From Desulfonatronospira sp. (GTDB taxonomy: Bacteria; Desulfobacterota; Desulfovibrionia; Desulfovibrionales; Desulfonatronovibrionaceae), in NCBI GenBank assembly GCA_003563255.1, contig PWSL01000222.1:1-5616 (forward strand): a DNA stretch of 5,616 nucleotides, written 5' to 3'. A model generated the notes under the pieces. It ran no database searches. It saw only the letters and a program-made list of their open reading frames with translations, and was not told the origin of the DNA. This document shows positions 1 to 5,525 of this stretch, piece after piece. Numbering within the stretch: the first letter of the stretch is position 1; each line of letters begins with the position of its first letter. A program made the translations under genes and the position numbers.

Positions 1-483
1 ATCCAGCTCTCAGGATATGAAGGACCCATTCGCCAGATGGCCATCAAAGATCTCGGACATGAAGAACCAACACTTCTTTTGACCAACCAGCTCACTGCTT
101 CACCGTCCAGGCTTATCTCGCGATACGCAAGACGCATGCTCATCGAAAATAATATTCAAGACGGCATTGACTTCTTTCACATGGACGCTCTATCCTCAGC
201 AGTAGCCATGAAGGTCAACCTCGATCTCCAACTCACACTTATGGCCAGCAGTCTATATCACCTGCTGGGTCAGGATGTGGGCCGGGGATATGAAGTGGCC
301 AAATCAAGACATATCTTTCGGGACTTGATAAATACCAGTGCCCAGATCAGACTAAAAGAAAACATAATCGAGGTCCAACTGTCTCGCAGGGCTCACAACC
401 CCTTGCTTATTTCCGCAGGCTTCCAAGGCTGTGAAATTAAAGTCCCATGGCTGAACAGCAACCTAAAAATCGATTTCAAATAG
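1..483 (+). CDS. DDE transposase, IS4-type, C-terminal part (5' end outside window)
   Basis: The reading frame is open from base 1 through the TAG at 481-483, so this is the last ~160 codons of a longer gene; the ATG at 37 is internal, not a start. Seen: a Y-x2-R-x3-E pattern (Tyr codon at 124, Arg at 133, Glu at 145) in the context RYARRMLIEN, followed by FFHMDALSSAV. In IS4-like DDE transposases the Y-(2)-R-(3)-E signature contains the third catalytic acidic residue; the usual trailing Lys six residues on is not seen here (Ile instead). The two Asp residues would lie upstream of the window. The role would be cut-and-paste movement of its insertion sequence. The C-terminus appears intact, ending in a WLNSNLKIDFK-like tail typical of a natural end as I recall it. 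The right IS end should lie just after 483 but I cannot define its terminal repeat without the left end. The assignment to a DDE transposase is firm; the exact IS family is not. Confidence 0.85.
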   Translation: MQLSGYEGPIRQMAIKDLGHEEPTLLLTNQLTASPSRLISRYARRMLIENNIQDGIDFFHMDALSSAVAMKVNLDLQLTLMASSLYHLLGQDVGRGYEVAKSRHIFRDLINTSAQIRLKENIIEVQLSRRAHNPLLISAGFQGCEIKVPWLNSNLKIDFK

Positions 484-511
484 CCCTCGCGGTGTTAAGT
501 CCAAAAACTAA

Positions 512-715
512 CGCGGTAATCCAGGCTAGTGCTCTTTATTCTTCAAAACCGTGTGTGCGAAGCACCAGTGTGAAGCCTGCAGGCTTCCAGTGCCAGAAAA
601 GATTATTTTGGCACTGGCAACTTCGTTGCCCACGGGCGGCTTTGCCGCTCACGGTTGAGAAGTACGCCTGAAGTCTACTCTCGGTGGTGATTACTGGAAC
701 CCACTGAATGGTTAC
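512..715 (+). repeat. Structured MITE-like repeat, copy A (truncated)
   Basis: This is an inverted copy of the sequence at about 4782-4987. The 110-base core (547-656) aligns without gaps to 4841-4950 at 99/110, and the right flank (657-715) aligns without gaps at 49/59. The core folds as an outer 7-bp stem (547-553 with 650-656) enclosing GTGC-GAA-GCAC (555-565), the perfect palindrome GAAGCCTGCAGGCTTC (572-587), an 8-bp stem 588-595/609-616, CAAC-TTC-GTTG (618-628) and GCGGC-TTT-GCCGC (636-648). The 14-bp terminal repeat seen on copy B is missing on both sides. The left arm stops about 30 bases after the transposase stop codon, which suggests that the insertion sequence landed in or next to this copy. 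Whether the core acts as DNA cruciform, as RNA or only as transposition ends cannot be told. Confidence 0.85.
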
Positions 716-932
716 GGTTGCGGGGAAGCGTGATTGCAGGCTCAAAACTTTTTATCTCTCAAAGGACTTGAGGAACAGCAGAAAAACCTTTAAGCCGTGA
801 TGATTACAGGGCAGCAGGTATTTTCAGGTATATATTTCAGGGTTGAAAGCCTGAGCCTGATGCCGGGATATTTCTGGAGATTAGTACTAACGCGGACTTT
901 GCCCGCAACCCAATAAAGAAAAGAGCTTTTTT

Positions 933-1134
933 GACAGGATTAACAGGATTAAGAGATTGATTAAGAGAAAAACATTTTTGTCCTGGCCGGGAGCCAGGCC
1001 AAAAGGTAATCACTCCAGCACTCACTTTTTTCCGGCACTCATGAATGCCAGAAGAAAGTGAGTGCTGGATGGCTAATGCAATCTGCGGCTTCCGGCCGCA
1101 GATTGCTTATCCTGTCAATCCTGTTAATCCTGTC
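933..1134. repeat. Palindromic repeat with 18-bp inverted ends built of 9-base units
   Basis: GACAGGATTAACAGGATT at 933-950 is the exact reverse complement of 1117-1134. The left arm contains two tandem ACAGGATTA units (934-942, 943-951); the right arm carries three 9-base CCTGTYWAW-like units from 1111 to 1137. Inside lie three further hairpins: CCTGGC/GCCAGG (982-987 with 993-998), a perfect 14-bp stem 1015-1028 with 1055-1068 that encloses GGCA/TGCC (1034-1037, 1046-1049), and a perfect 12-bp stem 1078-1089 with 1095-1106 around a TTCCG loop. From recall, ACAGGATTA-type short repeats are scattered in intergenic DNA of many sulfate reducers; I cannot check this here. It shares no obvious sequence with copies A and B. 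It lies 57 bases before hldD and could end transcription coming from the left, although no T-run follows the stems. Confidence 0.75.
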
Positions 1135-1176
1135 TAAGTTTCTTGTTTTTTATGACAGGGTTTCAGGAGTAAGTCT

Positions 1177-1183
1177 AAAGGAG
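1177..1183 (+). promoter_or_regulatory. Ribosome binding site that fixes the GTG start of hldD
   Basis: AAAGGAG sits 8 bases before GTG at 1192. The ATG at 1184 is out of frame and stops after five codons, so the GTG is the start, giving the family-typical N-terminus MYIVTGGAGFIGS. Confidence 0.85.
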
Positions 1184-1191
1184 ATGAACCA

Positions 1192-2184
1192 GTGTATATA
1201 GTGACCGGAGGGGCCGGATTCATCGGCAGCGGATTTGTCTGGAAGCTGAACAGCATGGGCATTGAGAATATTCTCATAGTGGATCGTCTGGGCCATAAAG
1301 AGAAATGGAAGAACCTGGTCAATCTTAGGTTTCAGAATTTTGAACATAAGGACAGTTTTCTGGACAGGCTGGAAAACGGTGATTTCGGAAGGGTGGAAGC
1401 CATAATCCACATGGGGGCCTGTTCTTCCACCACGGAAAGTGATGCCGATTATCTAATGCACAACAATTTCAGTTATTCTCAGAGACTGGCCAGGTACTGC
1501 ATAAGCAGCGGCTCCAGGTTTATATATGCCAGCAGTGCGGCAACCTACGGGGACGGCAGCCGTGGATTCAGCGATGACCCGGAAATCATGCCGGACCTGC
1601 AGCCACTGAACATGTACGGATACTCCAAGCAGCTCTTTGATCTTTGGATGCACAGGCAAAACTGGTTGGACAGGGCTGTGGGGCTGAAGTTCTTCAATGT
1701 TTACGGTCCCAACGAGTATCATAAGGAAGACATGCAGAGCGTGGTGCGCAAGGCATATTTTCAGGTGAAGCAAACCGGGAGGGTGCGGCTTTTCAAGTCC
1801 TATCACCCTGATTATCGGCACGGGGAGCAGAAAAGAGACTTTATTTATCTCAAGGACTGCCTGGAGGCCATGGCCTGGCTTCTGGAACACCAGGAAGTAA
1901 ACGGGGTTTTCAATCTGGGTTCCGGGCGGGCCGAGTCCTGGAACGACCTGGCCGGTGCCGTGTTCAAAGCCCTGGGCCGGGAAACGGATATCGAATACAT
2001 AGACATGCCCGAGGAAATACGGCCCAAATACCAGTATTTTACCCGGGCCCGGATGCACAGGCTGGAGGCCACCGGATGCCCGGTACGTTTTTCTTCCCTG
2101 GAAGAGGGGGTGCATGATTATATTCTAAATCACCTGGAACAGGATGATCCCTATCTTTCACTGCGACCTGTTGAACACCAATAA
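1192..2184 (+). CDS. hldD: ADP-L-glycero-D-manno-heptose 6-epimerase
   Basis: This enzyme epimerises ADP-D-glycero-beta-D-manno-heptose to the L-glycero form, the last step in making the activated heptose for the LPS inner core; it is cytoplasmic and a short-chain dehydrogenase/reductase with bound NADP. Seen: nucleotide-binding TGGAGFIGS at residues 5-13; VEAIIHMGACSSTTES at about 68-83, a hallmark of HldD; SSAATYG at 114-120; the catalytic YGYSK (Tyr142, Lys146); FNVYGP; and FNLGSGRAESW near residue 235. The 330 residues compare with about 310 in Escherichia coli, the extra length lying partly at the C-terminus. The start is GTG with a good ribosome site. The gene ends in a double stop (TAATAA) 17 bases before the stress-protein gene, so the two are likely cotranscribed. 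No other LPS genes are in the window, so it stands apart from a classical core-biosynthesis cluster. Confidence 0.95.
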   Translation: MYIVTGGAGFIGSGFVWKLNSMGIENILIVDRLGHKEKWKNLVNLRFQNFEHKDSFLDRLENGDFGRVEAIIHMGACSSTTESDADYLMHNNFSYSQRLARYCISSGSRFIYASSAATYGDGSRGFSDDPEIMPDLQPLNMYGYSKQLFDLWMHRQNWLDRAVGLKFFNVYGPNEYHKEDMQSVVRKAYFQVKQTGRVRLFKSYHPDYRHGEQKRDFIYLKDCLEAMAWLLEHQEVNGVFNLGSGRAESWNDLAGAVFKALGRETDIEYIDMPEEIRPKYQYFTRARMHRLEATGCPVRFSSLEEGVHDYILNHLEQDDPYLSLRPVEHQ

Positions 2185-2201
2185 TAAGCGATCAGTAGTT
2201 T

Positions 2202-2999
2202 ATGTTTAAAAAAATACTGCATCCCGTGGATTTGAACGAATCCCTTACTGAAATAAAGATAAGGGCTTCGTTTTTGTACAAGATGAAGGCCGAGGATATG
2301 GTGTTTTTTCATGTGCTAAACCCCGGACTGGGTGGCCACAAGCATGCCGAGTCCAGGCTCAGGCATTTTCAGAGCGCTCTGGATGAAGTTGGGATAAACG
2401 TACACTATAAAGTGGAAGAAGGACATGTGGCCTCAGAGATCACCAGGGAGGCCAGGGAGCAGGGCGCTGACCTTATTTATATTCCGGCAAGGGGCAGAAA
2501 TTTTCTCATGAGCTCACTTCTGGGAAGCACCACCCAGGATGTGGTCCGCCTGGCGGACAGCCCGGTCTGGGTGCACAAGAAAAGACCTGATTTGCGGCAT
2601 GAGGAGCAAATGCACCGGATCGTATTTGCAACGGATTTTCAGCAGGCAGCAGAAAAATGCTGTCAACCGGTGTTCTTTCTCGGGGAGCTGGTGCCGGAAC
2701 TTGTAGTCCTGCATGTGGGGGAGAGAGCGGCTGATCCGTATTCGGAACAGCTTAGGCGGGAGCATGTCAATGTAAAGCTGGAAGAGCTAAAAGAGCAGTA
2801 CTCGGGATATTACCGGAAGGTAAGGCAGATATCCAGGATCGGCTCTCCTGCCAGCCACATACTGGATGTGGTGGATGAAATCCAGGCAGACGCAGTGATC
2901 CTGGGAAGACTCAATGAGCCGTTTCCCCTGCATGTGATGGGTTCCACCTGCGCCAGAGTCGTTTCCCGGGTCAACAGCTCGGTTCTGTTGATTCCATAA
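2202..2999 (+). CDS. Universal stress protein, tandem UspA domains
   Basis: The protein has two UspA-type domains. The first (about residues 1-127) begins MFKKILHPVDLNES and ends with a nucleotide-binding loop PARGRNFLMSSLLGST (95-110), close to G-2x-G-9x-G-S/T but with Pro-Ala in place of the first Gly region, then SPVWVHKK. The second (about 138-265) begins HRIVFATDF and has LGRLNEPFPLHVMGST (234-249), in which the middle Gly is replaced by Asn and the spacing is one short, then SSVLLIP. The first loop could bind ATP; the second looks degenerate. The 265-residue length fits two-domain family members. Domains of this kind sense or buffer stress states in the cytoplasm; the partner is unknown. 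No purine-rich ribosome site is seen before ATG 2202, and the 17-base gap from hldD suggests translational coupling. The BCCT carrier follows 127 bases later, so control of osmolyte uptake is a plausible but unproven role. Confidence 0.92.
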   Translation: MFKKILHPVDLNESLTEIKIRASFLYKMKAEDMVFFHVLNPGLGGHKHAESRLRHFQSALDEVGINVHYKVEEGHVASEITREAREQGADLIYIPARGRNFLMSSLLGSTTQDVVRLADSPVWVHKKRPDLRHEEQMHRIVFATDFQQAAEKCCQPVFFLGELVPELVVLHVGERAADPYSEQLRREHVNVKLEELKEQYSGYYRKVRQISRIGSPASHILDVVDEIQADAVILGRLNEPFPLHVMGSTCARVVSRVNSSVLLIP

Positions 3000-3070
3000 T
3001 GGCCAGGCTTTTCCTGCGACTTTTCTGCGGGGCGGATGAATTTCGAAAAAGGGACAAAACCTGACAAAAG

Positions 3071-3084
3071 CCAGCTGCAGCTGG
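3071..3084. promoter_or_regulatory. 14-bp perfect palindrome upstream of the BCCT gene
   Basis: CCAGCTGCAGCTGG reads the same on both strands and ends 42 bases before the transporter start. Just upstream, GACAAAA occurs twice 10 bases apart (3053-3059 and 3063-3069), i.e. on the same helix face. The arrangement would suit a dimeric regulator, but no convincing promoter could be matched around it, so an operator role is inference. Confidence 0.3.
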
Positions 3085-3126
3085 TGCAAACTGTAACTTT
3101 AAACTAAATTTCAGCCGGGTCTTAAT

Positions 3127-4632
3127 ATGTTCAAGGATACGGTTTTTGTTGCATCGTTAATCATTGTAGCCGGTTTTGTGCTGCTGGGAATATTTGACCA
3201 GGAACTTCTGGACAGCATTTCCACAACCATTCATGGCGGCATTATAGCCAATTTCGGCTGGGCCTATCTTCTGGTGACCTTCTTTTTTCTGGTTTTCTGT
3301 ATTGTCCTGGCCTTGAGTAAATACGGCAATATCAAGCTGGGCAAGGACGAAGACAGGCCGGAGTATACTTATTTCGGGTGGTTCAGTATGCTCTTTGCCG
3401 CCGGCATGGGCATCGGGCTTATTTTCTGGGGAGTGGCCGAACCTTTGAGCCACTATATGCAGCCCCCGGAACATATAGAAAAGGAAAGCGGCCAGGCGGC
3501 CACCTTTGCCATGCGCTACAGCTTTTTTCACTGGGGCCTGCATCCGTGGGCGGTATACATCATCATGAGCATGAGCATTGCCTATTTTTCCTTTCGCAGG
3601 GATATGCCTCCTCTTATCAGCTCATGTTTTTACCCCTTGCTCGGGGACAGAATTTACGGGCTGCCGGGAAAGCTGATAGATATCCTGGCTGTTTTCGCCA
3701 CCATATTCGGCATAGCCACTTCCCTGGGCCTGGGGGCGCTACAGATCAACAGCGGCCTGGAACATATCTATGGTCTTCCAGCCACAGATACCAGCACCCT
3801 GCTCATTATTCTTGTCACCACCATGCTGTTTATGATTTCCGCTACCGTGGGGCTGGACAAGGGGATTCAGACCCTGAGCAAGTCCAATATGTTTCTGGCT
3901 TTTCTGCTGGTGGTGTTTATGCTGGTTTTCGGACCCACTGCGTATATAATGACTGTTTTTACCGATACCATGGGCGGCTACTTAAGCGACGTCCTGGAGA
4001 TGAGCCTCACCGTGAACCCGTTTCTGGGACATGAATGGTACAAGGACTGGACCATATTCTACTGGGCCTGGTGGATCGCCTGGTCTCCTTTTGTGGGCAT
4101 ATTTGTGGCCCGTATTTCCCGGGGCAGGACCATCAGGGAGTTTATCAGCGGTGCCCTGCTGGTACCCACCCTGCTCACCTTCATCTGGTTTGCGGTATTC
4201 GGCGGGTCATCCCTTTACCTGGAACTGGAGGCAGGAGCCGCAGTAGGCGGAGCAGTCCTTGACGACGTATCCACCGGGCTCTTTGCTGTGTTCGACCATT
4301 ATCCAGGCTCGATAATCCTGTCCAATGCAGCCATTTTGCTCCTGGTTGTCTTTTTCGTGACATCAGCGGACTCAGCCACTTTTGTGCTGGGCATAATGAC
4401 TTCCAGGGGATCGCTTAATCCCAGCCTGGGCAAAAAGATCGTCTGGGGGGTGACCCAGTCGTCAGTGGCGGCCATACTCCTGGTTTCAGGCGGTCTGGTA
4501 GCCCTGCAGCAGATGGCCATTACCGCTGCCCTGCCTTTCAGCTTTGTGCTTCTGCTTATGTGCTACAACCTTTGGAGAGGTCTGTCCGCAGAGGCAAAAG
4601 AAGGGCTCAACAGTCGTTTTTCCAGGAGATGA
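3127..4632 (+). CDS. BCCT-family betaine/choline-type transporter
   Basis: A 12-span inner-membrane carrier of the betaine/carnitine/choline family, taking up a trimethylammonium osmolyte with an ion gradient. Seen: AAGMGIGLIFWGVAEPL (91-107), the glycine-rich TM3 stretch; FHWGLHPWAVY with Trp136, Trp141 and Tyr144; the family signature DWTIFYWAWWIAWSPFVGIF with Phe311, Trp315, Trp316 and Trp319; and FFVTSADSATFV with Thr412-Ser413. By comparison with BetP these supply the aromatic substrate box (BetP W189, W194, Y197, F369, W373, W374, W377) and the Na2-site residues (BetP T467, S468), so sodium-coupled glycine betaine uptake is the best guess; choline cannot be excluded. At 501 residues it has very short tails (about 20 residues after the last span), like OpuD and unlike BetP, whose long C-terminus senses osmolality. 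The start is fixed by an in-frame stop at 3100-3102; the ribosome site is weak. It may be transcribed with the stress-protein gene. Confidence 0.93.
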   Translation: MFKDTVFVASLIIVAGFVLLGIFDQELLDSISTTIHGGIIANFGWAYLLVTFFFLVFCIVLALSKYGNIKLGKDEDRPEYTYFGWFSMLFAAGMGIGLIFWGVAEPLSHYMQPPEHIEKESGQAATFAMRYSFFHWGLHPWAVYIIMSMSIAYFSFRRDMPPLISSCFYPLLGDRIYGLPGKLIDILAVFATIFGIATSLGLGALQINSGLEHIYGLPATDTSTLLIILVTTMLFMISATVGLDKGIQTLSKSNMFLAFLLVVFMLVFGPTAYIMTVFTDTMGGYLSDVLEMSLTVNPFLGHEWYKDWTIFYWAWWIAWSPFVGIFVARISRGRTIREFISGALLVPTLLTFIWFAVFGGSSLYLELEAGAAVGGAVLDDVSTGLFAVFDHYPGSIILSNAAILLLVVFFVTSADSATFVLGIMTSRGSLNPSLGKKIVWGVTQSSVAAILLVSGGLVALQQMAITAALPFSFVLLLMCYNLWRGLSAEAKEGLNSRFSRR

Positions 4633-4745
4633 CACGGGGGCAGGTGGAGAAAAAGGGTTTAAACTCAGTTTGAAGGATGCGCCTGCAAAAAGTCGGGAAA
4701 TGAAAAATTCAGAAATCAATAATCTACATAACTCTTTGATTTTAC

Positions 4746-4766
4746 TGACCTCTGATCTCTGACGTC
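4746..4766 (+). repeat. Three tandem heptamers abutting the MITE end
   Basis: TGACCTC, TGATCTC and TGACGTC follow each other at 4746-4752, 4753-4759 and 4760-4766, each sharing TGA at the start and TC at the end. The array ends exactly where the 14-bp terminal repeat of copy B begins. With only three diverged units it may be a short remnant or chance. Confidence 0.5.
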
Positions 4767-5049
4767 TGTGACTGCAAAAATGTAACCATTCAGGGGGTGC
4801 CAGCAATCGCCACCGAGAATAGACTTGAGGCGTATTCGCCAACCGTGAGCGGCAGAGCCGCCCGTGTGCAACGAAGTTGCCCGTGCCAAAAAAATCTTCT
4901 TAGGCACGGGAAGCCTTCAGGCTTCACACGGGTGCTCCGCACACACGGTTTTGAAGAATAAAGATCCCCAGCAAGGCATTACCCGCCTGGTAGGCAAATT
5001 GGCATATCCCCCCTGAAGGGTTACACAAAAATGACTTTTTGCAGTCACA
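4767..5049 (-). mobile_element. MITE-like element, copy B, with nested terminal inverted repeats
   Basis: The ends are a perfect 14-bp inverted repeat, TGTGACTGCAAAAA at 4767-4780 and its complement at 5036-5049. A second inverted pair lies just inside (4781-4797 with 5009-5025, one mismatch in 17). The 283-base unit has no coding capacity. Its core (4841-4950) is the reverse complement of the core of copy A and folds as an outer stem 4841-4847/4944-4950, a second stem CCCGTGTG/CACACGGG (4861-4868 with 4925-4932), and hairpins 4849-4861, 4869-4879, 4880-4887/4903-4910, 4910-4925 and 4932-4942. No target-site duplication longer than 2-3 bases (TC or TCT) is visible. Such units are normally moved by a transposase encoded elsewhere; none in the window can be tied to it, because the right end of the transposase at 1-483 shows no matching terminal repeat. 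Confidence 0.85.
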
Positions 5050-5145
5050 TCTTGAAGGGTCGAGGCCTGGCTATGAATTTTGTATTTACCTCATAAATGG
5101 AGGAAGACTGTAACTCTAATTGTTTTTGACAGCAAAGAGGGTCAA

Positions 5146-5180
5146 ATACAGCGCAGGAGAAACAATCTCCTGCGCTGTAT
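5146..5180 (-). terminator. 15-bp perfect hairpin after the 30-residue gene
   Basis: ATACAGCGCAGGAGA (5146-5160) pairs perfectly with 5166-5180 across a 5-base loop. On the minus strand it starts 7 bases after the stop codon of the small gene. Only a short T-stretch (TATTTGA) follows on that strand, so it may be an inefficient intrinsic terminator or a 3' stabilising hairpin. A weaker inverted pair TTTGAC/GTCAAA (5125-5130 with 5141-5146) follows directly. Confidence 0.65.
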
Positions 5181-5187
5181 GCTGAAG

Positions 5188-5280
5188 TTATGCCTTGACA
5201 GTCTTCATATGCATGACCAGTGCAAGGACGCCTCCTGCTGCACAAACAAGCGCAAGTATTGTCAAAAATCCGGCTACCAT
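5188..5280 (-). CDS. 30-residue single-span membrane protein
   Basis: ATG at 5280 reads to TAA at 5188 and gives a 30-residue protein starting MVAGFLTILALVCAAGG and ending MHMKTVKA. Residues 2-23 form one uncharged hydrophobic segment rich in Gly, Ala, Val and Leu; the only charged residues are Lys26 and Lys29, plus His24, so the C-terminus should face the cytoplasm. GGAGGAG lies 7 bases before the ATG, the strongest ribosome site in the window. A perfect 15-bp hairpin follows 7 bases after the stop. Start, ribosome site, span and hairpin together make a real gene likely. I do not recognise the family. The size suits accessory subunits of membrane complexes such as KdpF or CydX, but it lacks the Trp and conserved motifs of CydX, and no partner gene lies on its strand here. 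It points towards, and ends about 140 bases from, the MITE. Confidence 0.65.
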   Translation of the reverse strand: MVAGFLTILALVCAAGGVLALVMHMKTVKA

Positions 5281-5287
5281 GGTTTTG

Positions 5288-5294
5288 CTCCTCC
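5288..5294 (-). promoter_or_regulatory. Strong ribosome binding site of the 30-residue gene
   Basis: The minus strand reads GGAGGAG seven bases before the ATG at 5280. This near-perfect Shine-Dalgarno is the main reason for accepting such a short reading frame. Confidence 0.75.
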
Positions 5295-5381
5295 GTTTCA
5301 GGTTAGTATTCTGGTTTTATGTATCCATTGAAAGGTACCGAGGTTTTAATGCTTTGAAATTTAACTACGCAATTTTATTTG

Positions 5382-5400
5382 CATCAAATTCTAGTTGATG
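5382..5400. promoter_or_regulatory. Inverted repeat in the AT-rich leader of the small gene
   Basis: CATCAA (5382-5387) and TTGATG (5395-5400) form a 6-bp inverted repeat with a 7-base spacer, extendable to 8 bp with one wobble. It lies between the proposed promoter and the coding start on the minus strand, next to a TATGAT-like hexamer (minus strand of 5402-5407). It could be an operator; no regulator is identified. Confidence 0.3.
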
Positions 5401-5437
5401 TATCATATAAATGAAACTATTGTACAATTTTTAAAAG

Positions 5438-5466
5438 TAAATACACTGAAATAGAAAATGTGTCAA
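5438..5466 (-). promoter_or_regulatory. Possible sigma-70 promoter for the small gene
   Basis: On the minus strand a perfect TTGACA (5461-5466) is followed after 17 bases by TATTTA (5438-5443), a 3-of-6 match to the -10 consensus, in a markedly AT-rich stretch. Transcription from here would give an untranslated leader of about 150 bases. The TATGAT nearer the gene (5402-5407) is a better -10 but lacks a good -35 at the right distance. Confidence 0.3.
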
Positions 5467-5525
5467 TAAAATTTTTGTGAACTTTTTGAGCGAGGAGTAT
5501 CTGTTTAGCGCTTTTAAGGAAAGCA

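Larger units (their letters stand above)
484..1191. other. 708-base gene-free interval filled with repeats
   Basis: No convincing coding region is present on either strand. From left to right it holds the presumed right end of the insertion sequence (484 to about 511), truncated structured repeat copy A (about 512-715), a featureless stretch (716-932), the palindromic repeat bounded by 18-bp inverted repeats (933-1134), and a short leader with the ribosome binding site of hldD. I found no well-matched -35/-10 pair for hldD; the TTGACA at 931-936 lies inside the repeat and has no -10 at the right distance. Confidence 0.7.
4633..5187. other. Gene-free interval containing heptamer repeats, MITE and hairpin
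   Basis: No credible gene is seen. After the transporter stop there are about 110 bases with no clear intrinsic terminator, then three heptamers (4746-4766), the complete MITE-like copy B (4767-5049), a short unremarkable stretch (5050-5124), and the hairpins that follow the minus-strand 30-residue gene. The hairpins of copy B may stop transcription coming from the transporter. Confidence 0.65.

Noticed and set aside
447..671. Plus-strand reading frame running from the transposase end into copy A
   Set aside because: It overlaps the transposase C-terminus out of frame and is made mostly of hairpin sequence; no ribosome site or family resemblance.
536..745. Minus-strand reading frame through copy A
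   Set aside because: The frame exists because the structured repeat lacks stops; a similar spurious frame appears in copy B. No ribosome site or protein-like conservation.
507..895. Direct repeat ACTAACGCGG at 507-516 and 886-895 as a target duplication
   Set aside because: Ten bases only, no similarity in the flanks, and the interval does not match any element boundary I can define.
931..959. TTGACA at 931-936 as an hldD promoter
   Set aside because: It is part of the repeat arm, and the hexamer 17 bases on (AGATTG) is not a -10; it lies some 250 bases from the gene.
1154..1173. GACAGGGTTTCAGGAGTAAG as a further degenerate copy of the 9-base repeat
   Set aside because: Resembles GACAGGATTAACAGG only with a gap and several mismatches; it overlaps the leader of hldD and could be chance.
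1453..2115. 220-residue minus-strand frame inside hldD
   Set aside because: Fully opposite a well-conserved enzyme gene; the translation is rich in Pro, Gly, His and Val with no motif, typical of an antisense shadow.
3378..4034. 218-residue plus-strand frame inside the BCCT gene
   Set aside because: Out-of-frame shadow of a clearly conserved 12-span carrier; the composition (His, Gly, Tyr-rich) is not protein-like.
512..5049. CRISPR array
   Set aside because: The repeats are two inverted copies far apart, not regularly spaced direct repeats, and no cas genes are present.
5080..5331. 83-residue plus-strand frame across the small minus-strand gene
   Set aside because: It runs through the 15-bp hairpin, has a poor start context, and gives a Cys/Arg/Lys-rich product. 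The minus-strand frame has far better signals.
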